Source of the DNA: Siderastrea radians
Taxonomy: Eukaryota; Cnidaria; Anthozoa; Scleractinia; Rhizangiidae
Length of the DNA: 64,000 bases
Assembly (NCBI GenBank): GCA_964017195.1
Contig: OZ024889.1
Span: forward strand, 66,572,858-66,636,857
Reading direction: 5' to 3'
In this document: positions 26,501 to 37,800 of the stretch, in pieces
How the letters are laid out: every line of letters begins with the position of its first letter
How positions within the stretch are numbered: the stretch's first letter is position 1
The notes under the pieces: generated by a model
What the model was told of the DNA's origin: nothing
The model's database searches: none
Seen by the model: only the letters and a program-made list of their open reading frames with translations
Made by a program: the position numbers and the translations under genes

Positions 26501-29500
26501 GTTTTCCTTCAAGGTCTTTGTTGTTTTTCCAGAGACAGTCACGTGCTGTTCGGCGGGATTTTTTCCTTTACCGTTCAAGTGATCCGTTACTGGAGAAGTG
26601 GTTTTGGTTTTCAGACTTGTTGAACTCGCGTTATTACCCGTCTCAACAGCGCCGGGAGCTTGTCTCTTCGAAAAAACAGCATTATCAATATCTTGCACCT
26701 TCTGCCTTGCTTGCTTACTTCTTCTGCTTTTCTTCGAGGAAAGGTCGATTCTCTTGTTATTTTTTCGCTCAGGGCTGTCCTTTTCGCCGTTCTTCCCGCT
26801 AGAGAAATCTCCTGACTTCACTTGTCTTGAGCTCTTGTGTAAACACTCGACCTTCTGGATCCGATTATCCTTTAAAACCAAGCTCTCCTGGCCCGAGTTA
26901 TAATCCCTGGGATGTTCGCTCTGAGAGACTTTGTTGTTGTTCTCATTCAGCTCTCCCTGCAGTTCCGTTTCCGGTTCCTGAGATGAGTCGTCACGAGTCG
27001 CGCGAGACGTGACCCCTCTCGAGGGGCGTGGTTTGTCAACAAGAGGATCCATTTCACGCGATGACAGCTTAGATTCACGCGGCAACTGATGAGCTTCGGG
27101 CGATGACAGGAGTAACATGGTGGGTTCATGACCTTTCAAACATGTGTTATCGGTCTTACATTTCTTTGTCGCCGCAGGATCGTCGCAGTCGTGTGGGGTT
27201 TGTCTGGTTTCTTTGCCAAGTGATTTGCCATTTCTGTCTGCGCCTTGACCTTTACAGGACCCTATTTCCGCTCCAGAATTTTGCTTCTTTACGTTGCTTC
27301 TCAAAACTCTCCCACCTTTATTTTCATTGCCCCCTCCTCCGCTTTCCTCCGGTGTAACTTTCTTGTTTGCAGGCTCAGTCCTTTTTGTTTTCTTCGTTCT
27401 TTTAACCTTCTTTCGCTTCTTTTCAGTCTTTCGCTTTTTCTCGTTGATATTTTGTACGCTGTTAGTTTCTTTGTTCTCTACAGTTTCAAAAGTGGTTTCC
27501 CTTTTGGAGGCAGCCGCCGAATCTTTCTCTTCTGTTTGCGTCTGGCGTTCATTTAAACTACGAAAACCCTTGTCTTCTTCCGCCAAAACACGGCTTTGTC
27601 GTTCTTCAACACTCAGCTGTTGCGGGGAAGACTTCTTCGCAGAATTGTCTTTGTCATTTTTTACATCCTCTTCGTGAAATTCTTCCTCTCTTTCCTCTCC
27701 GTAGCTCGTTACCTCTTGCTTGTCTCCAGTGTCTTTAAGGCAGACTGTAAGTTGAGAAAATTCCTTTTCAGACACCGCGCTTGGTTTTTTTGAAGAGCTG
27801 GTTTGTGCCATATAAGCTGCTGCACCGTCTGAAGAGCAAGTGCTGATGTCGGATTGTTCTGTGTTTTTCTCCAGACTTTGGCTGCTTTCGTCCGATTTCT
27901 TCCGTAGTCTTGGGGTTTTACTGTATTGTAAAGGAATGTCATCTTCTTGCAAAGCACTGCTAGGTACTAACAACGCATTGCTGACCCTGGTTCGCTCATT
28001 TAGCACCTCTTGTTTTTCCAACATTACTGGAGCGCTGTTTGGAGATGAGGCTCTCTCTGGTTGTGTGGGTCTAGAAGACTTCCTCTTTCGTGAGGCCTTC
28101 GGTCTTTCGTTCTTTTTGTTTTCATCAATTATTTCATTTTCCTTCTCTTCGACTTTATTAGCTTCCTTTCCCTTTTTATTTGACTTCCCGTTCATCTGTT
28201 TCACACCTGTCTCTTGTCCACCGTTTTCTTCTTTCCTTTGCTTATTTCTCCCCTTCGGTTCTGACATTCTATTTCTCCCTTTTCCAGTCTCGTTCATTTC
28301 TCTTATATTCTCCACAATCTCTCGGACATCTCCGTCATTTGTTCGGGAACCCTCGTCCAAAGCCAATTGTTGTACTTGTACTCCAACATCAGACGTTTGA
28401 GGATCGGCTTCAGTCGTTGTTGAAGCGTCTTCCACAGTGACCCGAGTTTGAATGGCTTTGGTCTGGTTGAAAGACAAATGACAAAATTTCTCAGTTTCCA
28501 GAAATCAAAAGAATATCCAGTGTTGAAAATGACCGACTAACAGAACTGCGCATCGCTCCATTGCCTCTTTATTTCAATATCGACTGGTGTAGCTAGTTCT
28601 TGAAATAAAGCATTTTCTAGCTGCCTTTTAAGTTTTTGATAACTTTTTAACAACTTCAGCTTTGAAAACGTTTGATGGTTTCCGCTCTAACTGATGGATC
28701 AAACAACAAGAACTATGGGAGGCGGCCCTGGCACGTTCCACGTTCGGTCGTCCGCGACTCCACCTCAGTCAGTTTTTGCGTTTTGATTGGCCAGCTAGAA
28801 AGGAAGCCATCAGAAAGTTGTCAAAAAAAAAAAAGACGTCAAACGCTCTCGAAAAATGTCATTAAAGTGTCAAAGATACCGCGCGCAGTACTGTAAGCTA
28901 AGGGTTAGCCGATACCAGTTTTTCAAAGCGATACGATACGCGTACGATAGTTTTCAATATTTATTATCTTTTTTTGATATCGATATCTCCATCATCCACG
29001 ACACATAATGAATTATGCGCCTTCTGGTGCGGAGAGAACTGATGATGATGATGATGATGATGATCATCATCATCATTATCATCATCATCCAAACAAGACT
29101 TTCCTCAAATACAGCGCATAACTTCTCAGTGGCCACATGAGTAGTATCGAAAGGTATCGAAAGAACCTCGATTTTTTACAAATGATATCGAGTATTTGGT
29201 ATCCGCCAACCTCACTATACGCTTACCTTCACAGCAACGTTTTTCTTGCTCAGCTCCATCCTGAGATCTTCAGCCTCTTTGGATGTTTTAACGTGCTTGT
29301 CCTAGGAAAGAAAAAAAGAAAACAATCAGAAAACCTTTGCAGAGCCGGTTTGGTTCCTTTTTCCTCCCAACTGGAAAAAGCATCTCAGATTTAACAGCAA
29401 ATTGGCCAAGATTGAGCGGTCGTATCCTGCAAAATCGCAGTTATAGCTTCGCAAAGTCAGGAAATTTTAGAGACGTTTGTATGCTGGGGGGAACAAACTC

Positions 29501-31710
29501 TCCCCCCCCCCTCCAGCACACAAACGTCCGTAAAATTTCCCGACTTTGTAGAACCATATTTTTGCTATTTTGTATAGAAGATACGACTCTCAAACTTGGC
29601 TATTTGACTAATTTAGTGGAGATGCTTTTCCCAGCAGTGTCGATAGATTTTCGCTTCATGACCGATATCCATAGCTGAAAAAACTGTGGAAGGGTCTGTT
29701 TAGTGTAACCGTTCAAATGAAGACTACTGAGCAGTACTTTGCTGCATGGAGCTGGTTATTATGCTGTACAAGGTGGTTCTAACTTTTGACTCTGTGGATG
29801 AAACCTTAAGCTTGATTATGTAAATGAAAGCTGTTAGGCAGTACTTTCCTGTGTTGCTGTTTTACTTCATTATGCCGTACAAGGTGGTTCTAACCTTTTA
29901 GTCTGTGGGTGAAATTCTAACTTTTGACCGTGCAAATCAAAGCTAATGAACAGTCTTTTCTGTGGTGCTGTTTACTATCTTTTATGACAAGATTATTATT
30001 TTTGAGTGAGTGGATGAAATCCTTAAGTGTTACCATTCAAATGAGAGCTATGGAGCAGTATTTTCTTCTGGTGCTGTTTATTATTATTTACCAGGTGGTT
30101 CTAACGTTTGAGTCTGTGGATGAAATTCTAAAGTGTGACCATTCAAATGAAAGCTGTTGAGCAGTACTTTCATGTGGTGCTGTTCATTGTGTTGCACAAA
30201 GAGGTTCTAATCTCATTTTTAGTGTAAAATGGGTGAGCAAGAACTCTTGCCAATTGTCTTGTTCTTGTATGCTATAGTAATTGCACAATTCTTGTCTCCA
30301 AGTGAAGAGAAGGGTTGCATGACAACCAAATGAAGGCTATGAGGGGACCAAAGGAAACCTTGCTTTTCTACAAAAGAAGAAACATTTTTGTTCAGTTGAT
30401 ATGCATATTTCACCTGCCAGTTCTTGATCTCCTTTTGGAGTAAATTCTCTCTATGGCTTGCACTTTCTCTTTGTTCTTCCATTTTCTTTTTCATTTCTGA
30501 GTTCAGTTTGTCCCCTAGTTTCTTCTTCTCCAATTCATGATGGGCTTTTTCAGTCTTAAATATTAATGACAAATGTTGTATTAGTAAAACCTAGAAAGAT
30601 AAGACAAAATATAATGTAAATTCTTCATTAAAAAAATGCAAGTGTAACATTTTCAAATTTGCATATGTTACAAATCCCATTACACTTTTGTACTTGTCAT
30701 CGCTAGTTGGGTTTCTTCCGGAACTGGGATGCTACAAAACAGTTTATGCATCCCTCTATTGAGGGCAGTTTCTGGTAAATGGGGCTGTTGGAGTATCTAG
30801 ACTATTTTTTTCAAAGACGCTGAACGAATTTCGAGGCCCTTGGATGTTTCTTGTTATCGTTATTACTTATTTACTAATTTTTAATGTACCAATCTCTGAT
30901 GCCAGTTTTCCAGGGTCGATGGGGTTAATGTTCTTTACAACTAAGGAAAAACAGGAATGGTTTTCAGTAGTCCAAGTAAAATTCATGCCACAAAAAACGT
31001 AACGTTAAGCGCGAGGTTCATTTTATTTCGAAAAATCAAAAAGGAAAATATGACTACGATCAAGCTTCAATCAGAAAGATTCGTCGTTGTGTCTCGATTT
31101 TGCAAAATTAAGTTATAAAAGCTTATTAAAGTCAGTTTTAAGTATCGTCTTTTTTTAAACGACGCAGAGATTTCCTTCTATATATATTGCAGAGTGATAT
31201 TCCTGTCTTCTGGGGCCAGTAGCATCTTGTCCAGTGAAATAAGAAAATCATTGAGGCAGATGAAAAATATGATGGAATTCCCTTTCCAAGCTTACCTGCA
31301 AAGTGTTTTGAGCAGTCTGTAGCTGGTTGGTTGCATTTTTCAGTTCAGTCGATAAAGATTCCAACTGCTCCTGAAATATACATCGACACGTGCGATCCTG
31401 TTTAATTCAACTTCAAAATCAGCTCTCCCTGTCAATCCCTTAGCTACTACACGCATGAGATTTTTGAATATAATTTGTTATATTGAAATCGTACCTTCAG
31501 TTGATATTCATGCTCCTTGATCTTGTTGTTATCCCGAGTATTCTTTCGTAACTGTTCATTTTTGCACAAAAGCTCCAATTCCACCATAGATCTCTTACAT
31601 AAAAGCGTGTCTTGAAACACCCGAAGCTTGGATTTTTCATATTCAGCCTCTAAAATCCTCAATTCGGCGGAAAACCATTGCATCTCATCTCCGACCGTGG
31701 TGTCCGCCAT
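23552..31710 (-). CDS. Coiled-coil/disordered protein, seven exons, unrecognised
   Basis: Exons (minus strand): 31710-31495, 31370-31296, 30554-30414, 29301-29227, 28462-26469, 24104-23936, 23665-23552. All junctions are GT-AG and the phases fit, giving 927 residues. Residues 1-169, from the first four exons, are charged and helical with heptad-like spacing and should form a coiled coil. The large fifth exon (664 residues) is rich in Lys, Glu, Ser and Thr, looks disordered, and carries many basic clusters that could be nuclear signals. The last two exons end in LSAFMRSFIAPKLKKSH. I do not recognise the family. If the donor at 26469/26468 is not used, the frame runs to a stop at 26429, giving an 846-residue form. 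Introns 3 and 5 contain hairpins and oppositely oriented minisatellites. The start codon is 153 bp from that of the divergent glycosidase gene. The exon 5 to exon 6 join is an inference from a strong acceptor and matching phase. Confidence 0.8.
24511..24607. repeat. 97-bp palindrome in intron 5 of the coiled-coil gene
   Basis: Two 48-nt arms are symmetric about base 24559. The outer part TCTTGGTCGCCCTATGT pairs perfectly, the innermost GGCGAATAAGT pairs perfectly, and a 7-nt internal loop separates them; the outermost 19 nt match at 16 positions. It could be a foldback MITE, a cruciform or a small-RNA hairpin. The near absence of a loop argues against a standard miRNA precursor. Confidence 0.85.
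26105..26290 (-). repeat. Minisatellite, two partial units, inverted relative to 29690-30215
   Basis: Blocks such as GATTTCATCCACAGACT, GTTAGAACCACCTTG and TGCTCAATAGCTTTCATTTGAATGG are reverse complements of the units at 29690-30215. It lies in intron 5 of the coiled-coil gene. Confidence 0.8.
29041..29090. repeat. Mirror microsatellite (GAT)n then (ATC)n
   Basis: A run of GAT units turns into ATC units at the centre, so the two halves are reverse complements and can fold back on each other. It lies in intron 4 of the coiled-coil gene. Confidence 0.85.
29452..29549. repeat. About 98-nt imperfect hairpin in intron 3 of the coiled-coil gene
   Basis: CAAAGTCAGGAAATTTTA and GACGTTTGTATGCTGG on the left pair with CCAGCACACAAACGTC and TAAAATTTCCCGACTTTG on the right, with few mismatches. 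G- and C-runs and a short AACAAACTC loop form the tip. Size and mismatch pattern resemble a small-RNA precursor, but a foldback transposon remnant is equally possible. Confidence 0.75.
29690..30215 (+). repeat. Minisatellite, about five units of 105-111 bp
   Basis: Each unit contains a block like GTGACCATTCAAATGAAAGC, then GAGCAGTACTTT, GTGCTGTTTA, GGTGGTTCTAAC and GTCTGTGGATGAAA. Copies of GGTGGTTCTA are spaced about 105-111 bp (or twice that) apart. It lies in intron 3 of the coiled-coil gene. I have seen similar units as a widespread invertebrate repeat, but cannot verify this here. Confidence 0.85.
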
Positions 31711-31863
31711 CTTGAAGTTCGCGGTTCGTTTTCAAACCGGGAAATTCTCAACGCTGATTGGACAAAATTTCACCTATGCTAAAAGGTGATTGGCTATATT
31801 TCAGCCACCATGGTATTCACCGCTAACCATAATAATACAGATCACAGGCGCATAGGTTAAAAC
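31711..31863. promoter_or_regulatory. Bidirectional promoter between coiled-coil and NAGA genes
   Basis: Only 153 bp separate the two divergent start codons. The interval contains GATTGG at 31756-31761 and 31788-31793, which are inverted CCAAT boxes, and no clear TATA box in either direction. The layout fits a shared, CCAAT-driven promoter; use of the boxes is an inference. Confidence 0.65.
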
Positions 31864-34800
31864 ATGGCGACCTCTAGAAGGAAGTTTCTATTATCTTTTG
31901 TTGCGATCGTTCTACTAGATTTTAGTGTAATTATAGCCCCAATAAAAGCTCTCGACAATGGCTTAGCTGTGACTCCACCAAGTAAGTGACTTAGTCTTTT
32001 AAAAGATTATTTGTTTTATGAAGTAACAATATAAATAATATTGCACTAGTAGGAATGTTTTCTTCCCGTTCCGACTTTTTTAGTCTCACATTACTTTAAG
32101 CTTACAGACGTACACCTAATATCACAGTGCAGTTGCTGTATCTATGGCCACCTACACAATAAAAACCAATCATAATTATATCCCAGAGCAGCTTGATTCC
32201 AAGTTGAAATGTTGTATTGTGCTTACGTAGCACATTTATAGACGGGGGCATATAGAGAGGCGGGGGGCTACTTGTTGGGGGGGGGGGGGATGGGGTCATA
32301 TTTTTTTAGCAAATTGTCAGCAGTTTATCATTTTATCACTGCTTTTGTAATTCCTAAAATTCAATAGGTCTCACAAGTAAAGTACAGTTTTAAATATATA
32401 AGATCTGATAGTACTATTGATGCAAAATAGTGCACTAACGTTGGTAACGTTACCTTACATATAGGGGTACCTGACATATAGGGGCGAGTTAACCCATACC
32501 TTCATTTACACAATAGCGCGTGATGCAGTAAGTGATAATATTCCAAGTGTAAAATGGAAATAAATACCTTGGCTTTACAGTGCAGATAACTTGAACCGGC
32601 CCACGTGGAAGAAAACACTAATTGAGAATAAAAGAAGGCAACATTTTTTCATAAACTGACCAATAACGTTGAAGGATCTAGACAATACATCTCCAAATAA
32701 ATTTGAAATTTTTTTCATTCTGTGGACCTCTCAGGAAATAGTCGAATTTTTTCATTGGTTACCTTCAGTGATGGTTTTTTAACATTTTCAAATGGTGCAT
32801 TGTTGACTCGATGTGGTTGAAATCTGGTAGATTGTTTTTACGTGTCACATAAGCTTTAAGCTTATTATAAATGTAAATGTTTCCAAAATGGCTTTTGCCC
32901 AGATAATACAAGTAAGACTAAATCGAGAGGGCGGCATATACAGCAACAGTCGCCGACATTCCCAGCTATTACGAAATTACATTTCAGCCTTGCACCACGC
33001 TCACGTAAAGGACTTGGATTTCCTTGCAGTATTGAGACCGTGACCGCGAAAGGGCTGCACAAGCCAAAATCAACACATCAATGATAAGCACCTGTTGATT
33101 CAAAAAGCACTTAGTGAATAAGGAGATTTGGGAACCTCCATTTATAATTGAACAATCAAAGGGCGCAAATGTTGATATTTATCTTTAGGTCTGTGTTTGT
33201 TTATACTCACTGCTCTGAGCAATCGCTTATCAGAATCAAGCAAGTTTGTTGCTTTACCGAGTTTCATTTCGGAAAAGGTTTGTTCTACAAACAAACTCGT
33301 GCATTAGCTGCATGCATGTACTGCTGAAGCAAAAGTATTGTTTAAGGTTTGTTTATGGGTAAAAAGTTATTATCAAATGCGAATTCGTCATCTCAATGTT
33401 CTGCTCAAAATTTAGCTCATTTTGGCTGGAAAGCAACCAATCGTAGACGTCACAGTTTCCCGAGCGGTCATGATCAGAGGTCATGGTGTCAATTTTTTTT
33501 GAACGTGCATAATGTCTGCCTGCTTCAACATTATTGGTTGTTTAAAAAGACTTTGCTATCTTTGTTTTCAATTAGCGTTGCGATTGGTTAGTTTTCCAAC
33601 TGGCCTGGTTGGAGTAGCCACACTGTAATACTTTTTCTTACACCACACATGCTGCTAATGACCTTTCTCAGTCAACTACCGTAAACATTCAGGCGCTTTT
33701 CAACCTGTACATGTTAAAAGTGCTAGAAAGAATAATTTATTTGTTTACTAAGAAGTGTTAAGTTGGAAGCCAGTTGGGGGGGGGGGGGGCACTCAACAGA
33801 GGCTCTGATAGGAAGGTGTGGCCTGGGTGTTTAAACCCTGACCCTGTTTAAGACAAAAAAACTCTGATTTTGCTACCCTGTTTAAGACAGTTCAGATTTT
33901 TTGTACCCTGTCTAAGACATTTAACCCAATGGTTAGAATCAAGCAATGGACTAGTCAGATACTGTTTCTTATTTCAATATGCTGTACATTGGCAAACTGG
34001 TTAAAACTTTGGCTTGTAGTGAGGTTTCTGCAAATTAATGAATACATAAGGTTGCATAACAATACCTAGTTTAAGACAAAAATAGATGAGAGCGATACCC
34101 CATTCAAGACAAAACCCTCTGAAAACCATACCCTATGGGGCCACACGTCCCCGTTCAGGCCCCCAGGGGTTGGAAGTGACTCAAAATCTTTATTTTCTTC
34201 ATCCTACAAATGTTATGGAGGGATGACTTGCATTTAATGGCATGTTATAAAATTAACAAGCTTTCTTGCACGAGGTTACCTTACATATAGGAGCAAGATC
34301 ACACATACCTCTTGTTATGTGGCAGCACGATATGCCATGCAAGGTTACCTTACATGTAGGGGCGAGTTCATACATAGTACAGTTGTGCAATAGCATGTGA
34401 AGTCGCGTGAGGTTACCTTACATTTAGGGGCGAGTTCACACATACCTCCAGTTATGCAAGAGCGCGAGGTGTCACGCAAGGTTATCTTTTATATCGGGGC
34501 ATCTTACTTATAGGGTGTTTTACATGTTGGAGCGTCTTGTAGGAATGTTTTACATTTAGGGGCATCTGACATAATAGGGGCGTCTTTCATGTTGGGGAAT
34601 CTTACATATAGGGGTCAAGTTGACATGTAGCTAAAGTTCTCAGTTGCAATAGTATGCAAGGTTACCTTACAAAAGTGACTTTTACCTTACAAACCTAACA
34701 ATTGCTATTTTCGAATACTTTATACTCGAGCTGTGCCTCTGCACGCAAGGCAACTCGTTATTGTTGTGCGGATTGGAAAACATAAATTTGTGTTTGAAGA

Positions 34801-37800
34801 AATGGAACATTGATTTGGAGATACTTTAAAGTAACACCAAATGAATATTCCAGAAACTTAAGAGAAAAGCTTAATTTCCCCTTGTGCCTTTAGAGGACTA
34901 TATTCAGTATGCTTGCGAAATATACAAATAAAGACTAGCTAAGACTGAGCTGATGAGTGCCTCTCAATGCAACATCGACATAAAAAAGGCGGCCCTTAAT
35001 TTTGTACTACTGGGAAAAAGGCAAGCACTATCGCATAACAAGAGGAATGTGTGAACTCACCCCTAAATGTAAGGGAAAAGAGGATAGATGGGAAACTAGC
35101 TGGCGTTATCTCTGCCATTTTAGTTGTAATATAGTACCATTTTCAACCTATTTACAGTTCTCTTTTGTCCTACTTTAAAACAACAAATCAATTTGAACTG
35201 GCTGTGGTGCCCCCTATATATATGTAAGGTAACCTTGCATGACGTCTCACGCCATCGCATAACTGGAGGTAAGTGTTAACTCACCCCTAAATGTAAGGTC
35301 ACCTCGCATGACATTGCGTGCGTGGACTCGCTTCTATGTGTAAGGTAACCTCAGCCCCTATATGTCAGGCGTCCCTATATGTAAGGTAACGTTATCAACC
35401 CCAGTCAAATAGTGTGATTACAATTTAAAAATGAGAAAATACGAATGCTAAGATGGTTTTCACAGATCATTAATGCCAAAACATTTTGACACAATACGAG
35501 GATGATGCAACGTGTTGGTTAACAATGTGGTCATGCTCACTCAAAAGTATTATAAAATACAGTAGAATGTCAACAAATTGAACCCACGTATCTCAAACTT
35601 TTCACTAACTCAGATCAAATGTATTTTCTCTTTTTTACTTTCAATTTCATGCCCCGGCCTGATAACTTGATATTGAAAAACATTTTAACTGTGTTTTATG
35701 TGACAGTTCGAGTTATCAAGATTTTACCGTATAGTACATATTAATCTGGAACTGACAAAACTTTTGAAATCTAACTTACAATGTGTGTTTTGTTATCAAT
35801 TGAAAATAATTTATACAATGTTAAAAATCATACGTTACATCATATGTTAAATCATCAATAGCTAATCTAGATAAGTCATGTGTTACTTTATGTAATAATA
35901 CATTTCTTCATTGCTTGCGTGACTGGTTTGTCATGCATGACAAATGTGCATGTGAACACACTCATTCCAAAACGCATTGTATAGGCACAGGACACTGCTT
36001 GCCTATGATTATGTCATGTGGCAAGGTGACCAAAACGGAAGAAAAGGATTCATAATAACACATTTCAATTCCAAACATGGTAAAGCTCTTGAATGGATCT
36101 TAAACTGCCCTATTTTCAGCTTGTGGGGAGGGGGTGATTGTCTGAATCTCCCTGAATCTTGTACCTTTCACGTCTGGTTCCAAATTCCATCCCTCTGGTC
36201 TCTTGGTATTGAAATAATTATGCTATTTTGTATCCTTTTCTTCCATTTTCTGCTGGCTCATAAATGTGATTTAATTTGTGGATAAATTAATGTTTCTTGT
36301 TTCTTGTTTATAATGTTTCTTGTTTCCCAACATGTTTTCTCAAGGGGTTGCTTGCTTCCCATCCACCACATCTCTTAAATTTTTTATTGACTAATTAAAA
36401 TTTTCTGCATGTGTTATCATGGCTTGCAGTGGGATGGATGGCTTGGGAGAGATTTCGATGCAACATAGACTGTAAAAGTGATCCTGAAAATTGTATCAGG
36501 TAAGGTACAAAACTTCTTTAGTTATTTTTAATAATTCATGCAAAATGTGTCCAAAGATTAAAAACTTTCCTAAAACAATTTAAAATTAATGAAAACTTCA
36601 AAGTTCTGGTGAAAAATTTAAATGCTTTAATTTTTGGGGGGGCATGAACCCTTACCGGTAATCACTCAGAACAAATTTTTACCCAAAACCACCCGCTCAC
36701 TACCAGTGACCTTCCATGATGGGAGGTGCATGGAAATTTTCTGGGACAACTCAATACAAATATTGAAAGTGAGCAACATTAAAAAAACTTCCAACTGGTA
36801 AAAGGTTGACCAGTTGGTCATATATCTAGAAAGGGTGTAACACAGATCTAAATCCAAGAAGGAGTCATCCTGGGTTGACTGTCAAAATTGTCATGAGATT
36901 GATCTCTGTTAACAGTCTAACAAGGAGAGTTTGTCAAAGGATGTAGCCAGTAGCCTTTTCCGGGCATTCAGATAGTGGAGTGCCAGCAAGAATATAGCGA
37001 GCGAAAGAGCAGGAAAAAACAAGGGGAGACTGGGAAAGAGGGCAAGGGGAAGTCTCTCCTCATGTTCCCCTTGCCCTCTTCCCCAGTCTCTCCTCATTTC
37101 TTCCCACTCTTTCACTCACTATTTTTTTCACTCACACTCCACTATCTGAATGCCTGGAACAGGCTATGTAACCAGTGGCCAACTGAGCTACTGTAGTGGT
37201 TGGGGTGGTGGATTTTCAATCCAAGGGTTGGTGTTTTAAGGCTTGGACTTAGCATCATGACAAGAAGCTTTACTCCCTGTTGTCTTTCTCCACCCAGATG
37301 TATCAATGCATGGTACCAGCGAACCATGAATGGATTCTTGAGGGTTTATAATTTTACTCTTTAACTGATGAAATAATCCCAGTCACTCCACCAGACCGAG
37401 TTAAGCTTCAGCTGTTTCGAGCCACTTAAAGCTGTAGGCCTTTGAAGGCTTTGTAATTGAGTTTCTTTGCGTTTGAGTTGATTGTTTTTATCTCATTGTG
37501 CCCTTGTTCAGTGAGAAATTATTCATGCAGATGGCTGATCGTATTGCTGAAGATGGCTTCCAAAAGGCTGGTTATGAATATGTTTGTATCGATGTAAGTA
37601 TATGGTGTGCAAGGACAAATCTGTTTTGTCATCTCTTTTTTTTTTCCCACATTTGTTAAATCCCAGGTCCAGTGTTCCAGGTAGGCCAAAAAAAGGCAGC
37701 TTGACTTGTACGTCCAGGGCCATAGCCAGGAAAAAATTATGAATGAGGCAATGTCCACAGTTAAATTCTCTTCCTACTGGTATTTAGGGTGTTCAACGAA

